Shown here one piece after another: positions 1-9,530 of a DNA stretch of 64,000 bases (position 1 is the stretch's first letter; every line of letters begins with the position of its first letter). The translations under genes and the position numbers were made by a program. The notes beneath the pieces were generated by a model. The model saw only the letters and a program-made list of their open reading frames with translations, did not search any database and was not told the origin of the DNA. The stretch spans positions 28,952,760 to 29,016,759 of the forward strand of contig NC_134529.1 of assembly GCF_027942865.1 (NCBI RefSeq), in the 5' to 3' direction. Source of the DNA: Odontesthes bonariensis (Eukaryota > Chordata > Actinopteri > Atheriniformes > Atherinopsidae).

Positions 1-626
1 TAGAACGCCATGGTATTGAACATTTTGCCACACCTTGCGAAGTAAAAGCATCTGTGATTGAGAGGTTTAACCGTACTTTAAAAACGAGGATGTGGAGATT
101 TTTTACTGCTAATAACACGTGCCGATACCTGGATGTCCTGCAGGATCTTGTGAAAAGTTACAATCATAGTTACCATTCAAGCATAAAAATGATGCCTATG
201 CAGGTGACTTTAGAAAATACCCTTCAAGTGTTTAAAAACCTGTACGGTAGTACTTCAGGTCAACGACGCATAGACTCCAGGATAAGATTTAAAATAGGCG
301 ATAGTGTAAGAATATCTAAACTGCAAGGTGTGTTTGATAAAAAATATGAACAAAGTTTTACAGACGAGGTGTTTACAGTGACTGATCAGATTGCCCGATC
401 TCCACGTGTATACAAACTCAAAGATTTTGATGGAGAGCCTATCGAAGGTTCCTTTTATGCGGAGGAGCTCCAAAAAGTTCAACTGAATAAAGACTAGATG
501 TACCAAGTGGAGGAGGTATTAAAATGACGCACCGTCAGAGGTATAAAACAGGTCTATGTCCGCTGGAAAAATTGGCCTGAGAAATTCAACAGCTGGGTCA
601 GAGCCAGCGATCTTCGCGGCGTATAA
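1..626 (+). pseudogene. Maverick/adintovirus-like integrase, 3' part, two premature stops
   Basis: The retroviral-type (rve, DDE) integrase of Maverick/Polinton elements inserts the element DNA into the host genome. The frame is open from base 3 and continues off the left edge, so only the end of the catalytic core and the C-terminus are here. SVIERFNRTLK (bases 48-80) fits the segment with the catalytic glutamate of the DDE triad. The same frame has TAG at 495-497 and TGA at 525-527, yet past both stops it still encodes a chromodomain-like tail, VRWKNWPEKFNSWVRASDL, before TAA at 624-626. Two point nonsense mutations therefore explain the break better than a frameshift. Neighbours are capsid genes on the same strand. 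Family assignment is confident; the clade is inferred. Confidence 0.82.
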
Positions 627-629
627 AAA
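622..629 (+). promoter_or_regulatory. TATA-like box before first capsid-side gene
   Basis: TATAAAAA lies 37 bp upstream of the ATG at 666 and overlaps the end of the integrase frame. Spacing suits a Pol II promoter with a very short leader. A second TATAAAAC lies at 542-549. Function is inferred from position only. Confidence 0.4.
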
Positions 630-665
630 GAAGCCTTCATTACTCCCCACCAGTTACTTTACATC

Positions 666-1435
666 ATGAACCGAACGGAAGAGGACGAGGGGTTTTATAT
701 CACCCTGCCCTCTAACGCCAGTCTCGACGTCTTTAAGCATAATTCTAGCTCCAGTTTTCGTGTGGTTTTAGCACAACATATTGACTTGGAAGGTTCGTGG
801 CAAGTGGCCTTGACAGAGATTTCCTATCCACATACATGGCACAATGTCCCAAAGACTCAGGCTTATTTTGAGTGGAAGAAACTTGGGGTGGAAAAGATAC
901 ATCGTCAGAATATAGGATGTGGATACTTTAAGGAAATGACTCAACTAAAGACAGAGATCGAGAACCAGCTTAGAAAAATAGGTTCTGATATTTACTTTGT
1001 CCTGGATACGTTTGAAAATAAACTCAAGTACCAGGCAGGTGCCCAGTATCATCTACGATTTTATCCACCATTGAGCTACATACTAGGCGTGGAGTCTGGT
1101 GAATGGATTGTGTTTGATAAAGGAGAGCCCCTTATCCGATGGATTTAAGATCAGGTTTCTACCAGTTTTATTGCTACAGCGATGTGGTTGCTCCACAGAT
1201 AGTCGGTGATGCTTATGCTCCCCTCTTATGTACGGTTAGAGTAGAGGGGCAGTTTGGCAATATAATCACGCATACTTTTAACCCAGTCAACTATCTTCCT
1301 GTAGCCAAGAGACATACTGAAAACATCCACATAGAGATTAAAACGGACCAAAACGTTTCGGTAAATTTTACTTACGGGAAAACCACTGTGAGATTACATT
1401 TCCGACCAGTGAAAACGCAGCACGTTATGAAATGA
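666..1435 (+). pseudogene. Putative penton/minor capsid protein of the element, one frameshift
   Basis: Two overlapping frames, 666-1148 and 1139-1435, together make one protein of about 250 residues. The N-terminal part has FYITLPSNASLDVF and SWQVALTEISYPHTW; the C-terminal part has FYQFYCYSDVVAPQIVGD and ends in TVRLHFRP. These blocks recur in the gene that sits between integrase and capsid genes in invertebrate and fish Maverick-like elements. By position and size it is probably the single jelly-roll penton/minor capsid protein, but I recognise the family rather than a proven function. The reading frame shifts at about 1130-1141. Start chosen at 666 because a TATA box precedes it and no upstream in-frame ATG is near. 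Confidence 0.68.
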
Positions 1436-1545
1436 TGGTCATTCACTCAGATATCAGTGAAAGAGTAAGACATTGAGCAAACATTAAGCCCCTAGGTGAC
1501 GCCTGTGTTAGGAAAAAAAAAAAAAGGATAACAAAACAAAGCAAC
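1436..1545 (+). other. Intergenic spacer in capsid block
   Basis: The 110-bp spacer between the minor capsid pseudogene and the basic protein gene contains an A-run (1515-1526). No gene is visible. Confidence 0.4.
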
Positions 1546-1974
1546 ATGGTTAAGATGAACATGAGGGATGACCCTCATCGTTTTGTAAACTATTACGAGA
1601 ACCAGGTAGGCGGGACCTTGCCCGGCTTTTATGGAGCACCTGTAATGTACGGTCGCGGGATAGGGTCTATATTTTCAAAATTATTCCGTTTCGTTGCGCC
1701 CTTAGTTAAAAAAGGCTTTGCTATAGCCAAGCCACATCTGAAGACAGCAGCCACAAACATAGCCTCAGACGTTGTAGGTAAAGCCATGACAAAAATATCG
1801 GGAGGTCAAGACGGGTCAGGGATAATGGTTCTCTCACGAAGACCGAGGAAGCGGCTGCCCGGTGAACGTGTGAGAGGGTTACAAATACAGAGGAGGGCAA
1901 AAAAGAAGAAGTCAGTCGGGATAAACAGACCTAGGGGTAGGAAGTCTACACAGAGCAGAGATATATTTCACTGA
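1546..1974 (+). CDS. Small basic, glycine-rich core/minor virion protein (adenovirus pX/pVI-like)
   Basis: Intact 142-residue frame. The N-terminal third has GGTLPGFYGAPVMYGRGIG, then a hydrophobic/basic amphipathic stretch around IFSKLFRFVAPLVKKGF and a segment near TNIASDVVGKAMTKI. The C-terminal third is strongly basic (RRPRKRLPGERVRG, then RRAKKKKSVGINRPRGR). A GxGxIF-LFR-PLxKKG-DV layout is typical of the small protein next to the capsid gene in adintovirus/Maverick elements and has been compared with adenoviral core proteins that bind DNA or disrupt membranes. Function here is inferred. Two further in-frame Met codons (1555, 1561) could also be starts. The frame has no stop, unlike integrase and polymerase. 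Confidence 0.66.
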   Translation: MVKMNMRDDPHRFVNYYENQVGGTLPGFYGAPVMYGRGIGSIFSKLFRFVAPLVKKGFAIAKPHLKTAATNIASDVVGKAMTKISGGQDGSGIMVLSRRPRKRLPGERVRGLQIQRRAKKKKSVGINRPRGRKSTQSRDIFH

Positions 1975-2012
1975 ATCATAAATAGAAGGAGCAGGGGCGA
2001 GAGAATAAAAAC

Positions 2013-3320
2013 ATGGCTCTTTTGCATCACAAATCCCCGGAATGCACCCTGGCAGAACTGGACTTATTTTCAGTACCTATGACTCAGCTTTCTATCGAGG
2101 ATAAGGTCTACACGGAAATTAGGCCTCTTTCGGCCATTACTGAGAATGGTCCGATTGAGTTTTTTATACCCGGAGATGGTGAAAAATATCTTGATCTGAA
2201 TGATACCTTGTTACATCTCCGCGTGAAGATCACCAATCCAGATGGAACTGACCTGGTCAACGATGCACCAGTGGGTCTCATCAATTATCTTCTCAATACA
2301 CTTTTCAGTCAATGCGATGTTACTCTGGGGGATAGATTAATTTCACAGTCTAGCACGACTCATCCTTATAGAGCCATGATTGAGACTTTGCTCAACTTTT
2401 CTGAAGATGCATTAAAGAGTCAGTTCAGCGCCGGTCTTTACTATAAAGATACGGCCGGATCTATAGACTCGATAGTGACCAATAACGGTCCAAACAGAGG
2501 ATTAAACCAGAGAGCGACCTCTACAGCTAATTCCAGAGAAGTACATTTAATGGGTCCTCTCCACGGGGATGTCTTTTTCTGTGAAAGACTTCTGTTGAAC
2601 TCTGTGGATATGAGAATTAAAGTAACCAGGGCTAGTGAAGCCTTCTACCTCATGGGAGCAAGAGATTCAACTTTCCGATTGCAGATATTAGGCGCCTCTC
2701 TTTTTGTCAAAAAAGTCACCGTCTCCCCGGCGCTTTGTTTAGGCCATACATCCGCCTTAATGAGAGGAAATGCCCTCTATCCTCTGTCACATGTGAATGT
2801 GAAAACATACTCCATTCCTGAAAACTCGAGGATATGTAATCAGGAGAATCTCTTTTTGGGAGCGATGCCTAAATATATTGTTTTAGGCATGGTGCATCAC
2901 GAGGCATTCACAGGAAGACGCGACCTCTCACCTTTTAATTTTAAACACATGGATATAGAATATCTGGCCCTCTGCCAAGACGGCAGACAAGTCCCCGCCA
3001 AGGCATTCCAACCGCAGTTCAACCAAGGCATTTCAGTCAGAGAATTTTACAACATGTTCATCGCTACCGGTCATCATTTAAAAGACCTCCCTCTGAGTAT
3101 CAATCGTAAAGAATTTAATAATGGGTATTCGCTTTTTGTCTTTAATCTAAACCCTGGTGAGGATACTGAGGCGTTATCACCTGTATCCAACGGGAATTTA
3201 AGATTGGAAATGAGGTTTAGAGTACCGCTACCTCATACCACTACCCTCATTGTCTACGCGTGTTACGATTCCATTTTGGAGATCAACTCAAGAAGACAGG
3301 TGCTGGTGGACTATTATTAA
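2013..3320 (+). CDS. Putative major capsid protein, F54H12.2-like, intact
   Basis: Uninterrupted 435-residue frame, the largest intact gene of the element. It matches the family named after nematode F54H12.2, widespread in Maverick-like elements of animals. Recognisable blocks are TEIRPLSAITENGPIEFFIPG near residue 27 (first 20 residues characteristic), YLDLNDTLLHLRVKI near 56, NYLLNTLFSQCDVTLGDRLI near 91, and the C-terminal YNMFIATGHHLKDLPLSI and MRFRVPLPHTTTLIVY. By size and gene order it is the double jelly-roll capsid candidate; that fold is not visible directly. It lies 38 bp after the basic protein gene and 12 bp before the protease start. A TATA-like AATAAAAA precedes the ATG. Confidence 0.75.
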   Translation: MALLHHKSPECTLAELDLFSVPMTQLSIEDKVYTEIRPLSAITENGPIEFFIPGDGEKYLDLNDTLLHLRVKITNPDGTDLVNDAPVGLINYLLNTLFSQCDVTLGDRLISQSSTTHPYRAMIETLLNFSEDALKSQFSAGLYYKDTAGSIDSIVTNNGPNRGLNQRATSTANSREVHLMGPLHGDVFFCERLLLNSVDMRIKVTRASEAFYLMGARDSTFRLQILGASLFVKKVTVSPALCLGHTSALMRGNALYPLSHVNVKTYSIPENSRICNQENLFLGAMPKYIVLGMVHHEAFTGRRDLSPFNFKHMDIEYLALCQDGRQVPAKAFQPQFNQGISVREFYNMFIATGHHLKDLPLSINRKEFNNGYSLFVFNLNPGEDTEALSPVSNGNLRLEMRFRVPLPHTTTLIVYACYDSILEINSRRQVLVDYY

Positions 3321-3332
3321 AAAAGAGCGAGC

Positions 3333-3400
3333 ATGAATAACTACGAGATCGAGAGCCTGCTGCATCACCTACTGGGAGATCTGTTTTGCGGCGTGTGGGT
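3333..3400 (+). pseudogene. Adenain-like maturation protease, N-terminal stub only
   Basis: The first 20-odd residues, starting MNNYEIESLLHHLLGDLFCG, resemble the N-terminus of the adenovirus-type cysteine protease (Ulp1-like) that follows the capsid gene in these elements and matures virions. After VWVKAD the frame runs antisense into polymerase sequence and stops at 3521, so no catalytic His, Asp/Glu or Cys is present. The stub ends at the deletion junction near 3.40 kb. Identification rests on a short match plus gene order. Confidence 0.55.
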
Positions 3401-6017
3401 GAAAGCAGATGGGGCAGCCGTGAAAGAAGCAACCGTAAAACTCAAAAACGTGCCCCACACCCTCAATTTCAGCATAACCATCTACATGATAAGGCCCGAT
3501 TTTCCTTTCCCCAGTGTTTAGCGCGTGTTGGATGTTAATGTTTCTGCTACAGGCTTCACGTTCCAGCCACTGGATGGCTGCATGAGAGAATGTTTTACAC
3601 TGATGTCGGTAATCAACGGGTGAAGGTATAGCCAGGGTTTTAGGCTCGAGAAAATTGCAAATAAACACCTTTATACATGCCGACGCAATAGTTATGCATT
3701 TGAAGGGGTCCACACGTGTCTCGCTGAAAAACTGCTCCCTGAATTTAACGCAGCCTCTGTAAAGTATGTCAACATCATTTTCACAGTAATGAAGAGCTTC
3801 TTTTTCAAAGTTAAAGATAGCACTGCTTGCTTCTCCGTACCAGCTGTAAAACTCTTCCTGTTTGCGGGGGTTCATGAGTTCCACAGAGTAGTAACTCGGT
3901 GAAGGAAAGGGTCCCACATAATTCAAATTCTGGACTGAAGAGAATCTGTGGGGAAAGAAACCCTTGCTGTGATCACTGAAACCTAGTGCTTTTGGCATCG
4001 CACTCAGTTTCATACTCAGGAAGGACAGACTATCGATGAATTTCAAACCATAATCCTTGTCTGTAAAACAGAGAATTTCGCTCCCCTGCGTAATGAGAAA
4101 GGGCTTATTCCCTAGCTGCACCATAACGTTGAGGATGAGATAGCTATCATATCCTCGGGCATTGTGTGCTATGAACGTATACCCCTTGTATCGAGGCTTC
4201 CTGAAATGGAGGAGAAATCGCTGTACACAGTCTAAACCATAAGCATACCATTTCTCGCCTTTCAACGTTTTTGCACAGACCAGAAAGGGAACGTGTACAT
4301 CATTCTGACCAACTAAGCACTCGAAATCATAAAAGATCAGTTTCTCACCAAGTTGTTTGTCAGCGACGCCGGGTTGAATGCAGCACTGATGTTTGCCGAG
4401 AGTACCTGCAGAACCGTGAGCTAGCTTCTCACCACAGACTGTGCATTTTAACCCTTCACAGACATGTGGAGTTTTCTCTTTAGTCATTGCAACTTTATAA
4501 AACCTCTTACACGTTGGACAAAGTTTAATCAGATCGCAATCACTCACATGCATTCCAGCACGGGGTCTCTCCCGGGGTTCTTTGTGTCTGGTGAAGCATA
4601 ATGAATTTCGACAGGTTCTATTACAATCACCACATAATACAGGGTTGAACTCCTGGCTTGTACAAGACCTGTCGTAACAGATCGAGCAGTAACCAGAGCA
4701 ATAATGTAAGTGTGGCTTGTCGTAACTGCTGTAGCAATAATCACAGACGTGTCTTGACCCGATAAATCCTTTGAGATTTTTTATTCCGTAGTAATGATTC
4801 TGGAGTAACAACAGAAAGAGAGGCCTCGATCGATCTCTGAAATCTCAAATTTACACAGAGCTCGCTCCCCTGAGGCTCTGTGAAACATCACAATTTTTCT
4901 CTGTAGGATGTTTTCAAATTTCCCTACATCGCTGAAAGACACAGGTGTCTGATTGGTAAGACCCGCGAGATGATGCCATTCTACTCCTCGTGCTAAGGCC
5001 TGATTATCAGTCAAGTTTGGATCTGAGAGGTGAGCGAGACTGATGGCAAAGCAGAGCTGATTGTCACAGTTATCTGTAATGTACAGGTGATGTTTTTTCT
5101 TTTGGATCAATTCACAGTCTAAAGTTTTTACAGCCTTACGTTTTCCACCCCCTGAGGGTTTTTTTACCACCTGAAGGATTAACTCCAAGTTGGTATCTGA
5201 AGGTATTTCTACGTTAGATTAAGTCATCTAAAAAGTCTAGAAATGCATCCAGAATCACATTATCCTCAGCAGTGACGTTAACAACGGTGTGCTGAGAGAA
5301 ATTTTCACCGACTAACTCCAGCTGGACAATATCATTACATCTTGCCTGTGATCGTGCTGTTTCAGCCAGTTCAACAAGCACGCTCATGACTGCTACGGAG
5401 AAGGTTGTGATATCAGGCACAGTACCGGGACTTGGTCGCGGTATTGTGAGGGAGCGCCTTGTTTCAAAAGTGTTGAAACGTTCCCGTACAATTGACGGAG
5501 GTGTATCTCTCTGAATTTGATGAGCGTTGTCTACAATCTCCTGATTCAAACCCCCTCCATGCTGCTGCTGCTGCTGCTGCGAACTCTGTTCTGATGCACC
5601 TGACGAGGTTGGAGAAGCGTGATCTCTCGAGATACTATCTGGAGACTCGTTTGATAGTGATGATGAGGTTACAGAAGCAGGACTTTGTGGGGACTCGTTT
5701 GATAGTGATGATGAGGGCACAGGAGCAGGACTTTGCGGGGGTATGTCTTCTGACTCTGACTCTGACTGAGTGGTGAGAGACAACAGTCTATTTAAATGAA
5801 GGACTGCTTGTTCTAATTCGCGTAAGAAAGCGGTTTGATTATTTTCAACAATTTCATCTTCTTGCTCACTGTCAAACCTAGCACGATTTATATTACGAAG
5901 TGCAATGATAAGCTCTCTAAAGTAATCTGATGGATGAACCGCTATGGGGATGTTTTGCAGGTCGATTACAGCGTTTAATATTTCATCTGGGATAACTCGA
6001 ACTGTTCGATTATCCAT
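3369..6017 (-). pseudogene. DNA polymerase B (protein-primed type), N-terminal and exonuclease parts; three frames, catalytic half missing
   Basis: Family B DNA polymerase of the Maverick/adintovirus type, which would replicate the linear element. Three consecutive frames on the minus strand, 6017-5214, about 5213-4781 and about 4811-3369, form one gene with single-base-scale frameshifts near 5214 and near 4811-4830. The first part is a Ser/Gln/Glu-rich N-terminus with a polyglutamine tract (CAG repeat at 5562-5580). The second carries KKKHHLYITDNCDNQLCFAI. The third has a Cys/His cluster (HVCDYCYSSYD on), then the 3'-5' exonuclease motifs IFYDFECLV (Exo I), IAHNARGYDSYLI (Exo II) and YCENDVDILYRG (Exo III), and ends just after FEFYGCFFHGCP. 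Polymerase motifs A, B and C are absent, removed by the deletion that also removed the protease. It cannot be active. Confidence 0.85.
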
Positions 6018-6060
6018 GTTTACACAGAATTAAGAATGGTCTGGGGTAACAGTGAGAAAC
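6018..6060 (-). promoter_or_regulatory. Possible 3' splice acceptor just before polymerase start
   Basis: Read on the minus strand, a pyrimidine-rich run ends in TTACCCCAG about 23 bases before the polymerase ATG at 6017. With the neighbouring spliced gene, this suggests that polymerase mRNA might be spliced from an upstream leader. No direct evidence. Confidence 0.3.
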
Positions 6061-6093
6061 AGGAAAATAAAAAATAAAAATAAAAACAGTTTG

Positions 6094-6760
6094 TTAACGT
6101 TTAGAAATAACCTTCATGTCACGGTTAATTTTCTGTAGCAGTACCAGACTTGTTCGGAGGAATGTGCGCATTCTTGCTTTCTCCCGATATATTGTAGCGT
6201 GTTGTTTTCTTCTTCTCTCCCTTGAACCTTGGATTTTAGGCCTTATACGGTCCAAGCACAGCCTCATTTCTGTGACAGAATGACAGATAAACAGTATTTT
6301 TTCAAATGTAACAGGTTCCGTGTATTAGGTTGTAAGTAAAAGCAAAAAGAGAATTTATACCTCCCATTAGGTCACTAATAACTGCAGCTCTTGAGCGTAC
6401 TCTGTTGCGACGCTGATTTACCAGCACAGACTTGACAGGAGCTACAGCTTCAAATTCTGTGAAATAGAATGACACATTGTTTAATAACAGAAATGTATTT
6501 ATTTATTCTTAATAATAATTAATATAATTTAATATATATATATATGTTTAAATGTATGTCATTTGGAATATGTATAGACATTACCGGTTAATACTCATAA
6601 ATGATCAGAGCACACAGTTCATATATGAGTGGCTCTCGTCTGACAGCCTGCTTTTTTTAACCTCCAACCTCATTCATCTTTCTCTCTCTCTCTCTCTTTT
6701 ACGTATTGGCATCGTAGTATGATGATTATACTGATGCAGTACGCACATACACACACACGC

Positions 6761-6848
<88 letters not shown>

Positions 6849-7730
6849 TGTTCAACTTACCCGGCACATCGGGTTGGATTTCCTGAGCTTCCTCCTCCTC
6901 CTCTGAGCTCTCCACAGGAGCCGAATTTTCAGCCTCGCTGCAGAGGTCGATAATCTCTGTGTCGTCCACTGGAACGGGTTTCTCGTCGGGGTGCACAGCT
7001 TGAAAATCTGAGCCAAATGAGCGTTGGTACGGGGGGTTGTGACAGCTTGCTGGCTCGACTGAGGTGAAAAGTCAAAACTTGGCGACCCAGCCCGCAACTC
7101 ACTTCGTGGGGAAAAATTAATGCATGGTGGTGTATGTAGCTCTAGTTGTACCGAATTCGTTTCATCATGCTGGATGAAGGGTACCGTAGGAGCCTCTGGA
7201 GACTTGATATTAAGAACGGTAGTTAAACGTCTCCGGGCCTTCAAGGAATGCTGACTGTCATCGTCCGGCTCGATAGAATTCAGGTTTCCAGTGAACACGG
7301 CTCCATTTCGCACGGTTGACCGCTGTTCGGTGGCTGTTATCAAGTCTGTAAGAAACCATGACAGTTGATGGTTCAATTAATTATTTCACAAGTTAAAGGT
7401 TATTAAAATTTTAAACAAGTTTACCGTAATCCGATTGCGTTAAAAAGAAATCTTCTAACTCGTCAGCTGTCGGTTCTAAAAGGTGAGTTAGAAATATGAC
7501 TGAGTAAAAATATACATACATATATACATACATATATGTTCATAAAAGATTAATCTATAAAAATTGGGTACTTACTGCTGATCAAATCGAATATGTCATC
7601 ATAATCGCTGGTCGGAGGTCTGTGGATTTGAGCTCTTGTCACATTTCCTAGAAAAAACAACGTATTTTCTCACCCTACTCTATTTACAACGTGTATGATT
7701 TAAATGAAGGTTCAGCGTACCAGAGTCCAT
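6094..7730 (-). CDS. Six-exon spliced acidic accessory gene of the element
   Basis: Six exons fit splice rules: 7721-7730 (ATG at 7728-7730), 7576-7647, 7425-7475, 6861-7345, 6361-6456 and 6094-6269 (stop TAA 6094-6096). Each intron begins GT and ends AG; several have pyrimidine tracts. Phases agree through exons 1-3 into exon 4, and from the end of exon 4 through 5 and 6. Product would be near 295 residues. Exons 2-3 encode repeated acidic/aromatic motifs (SDYDDIFDLIS, ELEDFFLTQSDY). Exon 4 ends with DTEIIDLCSEAENS and a run of glutamates, a good SUMO-interacting-motif shape. Exons 5-6 are Arg-rich and helical. Within exon 4 (about 7000-7070) the frame must change, so there is an indel or another small intron. 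No known protein recognised; an early regulatory gene is possible. Confidence 0.55.
6743..6847. repeat. (CA)n microsatellite inside intron 4
   Basis: About 100 bp of nearly pure CA/TG dinucleotide repeat, with CG interruptions at the left end. It begins directly beyond the exon 4 donor of the spliced gene. Confidence 0.95.
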
Positions 7731-7787
7731 GGTTCAAACCTTCTCTCGGGGGATCCTCGTACTAAGTGAAGCACCCTTTTTTTTTTT

Positions 7788-7793
7788 TTTATA
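7788..7793 (-). promoter_or_regulatory. TATA box for the spliced accessory gene
   Basis: Minus-strand TATAAA within CTTTATAAAAAAA lies 58 bp upstream of the ATG at 7730. The spacing implies a leader of roughly 30 bases. It is the only strong core promoter signal on this strand in the element. Confidence 0.45.
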
Positions 7794-7859
7794 AAGCCTT
7801 ACACTCCCCTCTAGTTAGTTATGATCTATAAATCTACTTCATTATAACCTGAAACATTG

Positions 7860-8149
7860 ACAGTTCTTATTATTACTCAATATTGACTACAGCCCCTGGC
7901 AGTTCCGTTTTAATAGAGATGATGCAGGCTACACCTTAGCACAGAGTCTTCATTGAGGCCTCTTGTGGAGTGAACAAATGGAGCATTCTCCAGAGTTGTG
8001 ACCCCGTTCATAGCCTCACTATATGAAACGTATGCTTTGTCTACCCTCAATGTCATCAGAAGAGGATTTTTTTTTTAAAAACTTTTATTCACTCTGGGCT
8101 AGTTAATAGGTATGCAGACTCCTATGTGATTACCTTTATTAATAACAAA
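7860..8149. other. AT-rich flank of the element with degenerate repeats
   Basis: No gene. Part of this stretch (about 7975-8035, containing AATGGAGCATTCTC) recurs in diverged form at 8560-8615, as does the following CTATATGAA-like end. It may be the element's terminal region; the other end lies outside the window, so a terminal inverted repeat cannot be tested. Confidence 0.4.
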
Positions 8150-8447
8150 TTGCAATGGATACATCAGATAATATTGAATATAGCTAATTAGATGTTTAGT
8201 AAGTTACAAGGATAAGACAGATAGTTCCTGAAAATGTTCTTTCCACTGTTCAACTGAAGAGAAATAAATCTTTTAGAAGCAAAGTAGCAAAGTACGAGTT
8301 GCAATGGATACAGCAGATCATATTAAATATAGCTAATTAGATGTTTAGTAAGTTACAAGATTAAGATAGATAGTTCCTGAAAATGTTCTTTCCATTGCTC
8401 AACTGAAGAGAAATAAATCTTTTAGAAGCAAAGTAGCAAAGTATGAG
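8150..8447. repeat. Tandem duplication, 149-bp unit, two copies
   Basis: Copy 1 (8150-8298) and copy 2 (8299-8447) both begin TTGCAATGGATAC and end GTAGCAAAGTA-GAG, and differ at only a few bases. High similarity suggests a recent duplication. Confidence 0.9.
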
Positions 8448-8614
8448 GGTCAACGCAAAGATGGACACGCGCATGCCATTAACATAGATTGTTTCTTTCT
8501 CTCCCACCCCTCCTAAAATTAGCTACACATCATTCATGCTTGATGGTCATGTGGTAAAACAATGGAGCATTCTCATGACTTGAAACCCTGTTCACAGCCT
8601 CCCTGTATGAATCG

Positions 8615-8920
8615 ACCCCAGTTAGTTGATTAGAGGAGAGTGGTGCTTTTTTTTTTTCTTTCTATTCTGAAAATAACCAACTTGTATTATATTTGCCCTA
8701 CAGGGGTGAGGATCAGCGACGTTGCCAATCAACTATTGTTCTTAAACCCAAGTTGATTAGTGGAGAGTGGTGCTTAACCCTCTCCCTCGTCATACTCACA
8801 GGATATCCTTATTAACCTCTGGTAATTTTTTTTTCTTTCTATTCTGAAAATAACCAACTTTTATTATATTTGCCCTGACGTTGCCAATCAACTATTGTTC
8901 TTAAACCCATCCACCCTTCT
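8615..8920. repeat. Interleaved direct repeats
   Basis: TTGATTAG-GGAGAGTGGTGCTT occurs at about 8627 and 8755, and CTTTCTATTCTGAAAATAAC at about 8659 and 8835. GTTGCCAATCAACTATTGTT also occurs twice (about 8720 and 8880). These form a degenerate higher-order tandem array. Confidence 0.75.
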
Positions 8921-8964
8921 ATCATCTCATTGGTTCTCAAAGTCACGGGTTATACATGACCTAA

Positions 8965-9345
8965 TTACTTTATTATATTTCCCCCCTGCAGGGTGAGGGT
9001 CTGCAAAGCTGCCAAACAGCTATTTTTCCACAACCCTAGTCCCGACTCATAGGATACTTCAAATTGTTGTCAGCTTTGCTCCTAAAACTTAAACTTTCCC
9101 CCTATTCTGTCATTAAACACTCTTTCATTTATACACTCAATAAATATTTAGACTTACCTAATTACTTTATTCTATTTTTCCCCTACAGGGATCTGCAAAG
9201 CCGCCAAACAGCTATTTTTTCGTCACTCCTAGTCCCGACTCATAGGATACTTCAAATGTTGTCAGCTTTGCTCCTAAAACTTAAACTTTCCCTATTCTGT
9301 CATTAAACAATCTTTCATTTATACACTCAATAAATATTGAGACTT
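8965..9345. repeat. Tandem duplication, about 193-bp unit
   Basis: The block containing AGTCCCGACTCATAGGATAC starts at about 9038 and again at 9231. Both copies continue through GTCAGCTTTGCTCCTAAAAC to CACTCAATAAATATT. The spacing gives a unit of about 193 bp with small indels. The reading frames within it are spurious. Confidence 0.85.
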
Positions 9346-9349
9346 AATC

Positions 9350-9530
9350 CATCCCTTAACCACTCCCCACCTAAACTCCTCCCTATAACTCCTCCCCTAA
9401 CACCACTCCCCCTAACCCCTCCTCCCCCCTCCCCCCTCTAGCCCCTCCCCCCACAAATCATGACCTGGGGTCAACTAGAGTTCACCTCGTGACCCAGGGG
9501 TCACTAGAGTTCACCTGTCACATCCAATTA
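9350..9530. repeat. C-rich low-complexity tract and short duplication
   Basis: 9360-9450 is mostly CCCCTCCC and CTAACCCCT runs. At 9463-9520 a 29-bp motif ending CACTAGAGTTCACCT-like is present twice. No gene. Confidence 0.7.

Noticed and set aside
4271-4483. Plus frame inside polymerase
   Set aside because: Shadow of the minus-strand polymerase.
6945-6965. LxCxE retinoblastoma-binding motif in the acidic exon
   Set aside because: The residues around Cys are DLCSE, without Leu two places before Cys. It fits a SUMO-interacting motif better.
6670-6996. Minus frame with long Val-Cys repeats
   Set aside because: The VC run is the (CA)n microsatellite read as protein. Only the part before the splice donor at 6860 is kept, as exon 4 of the spliced gene.
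8150-8447. Possible CRISPR-like repeats
   Set aside because: Two large 149-bp tandem copies without spacers, in a vertebrate genome; not a CRISPR array.
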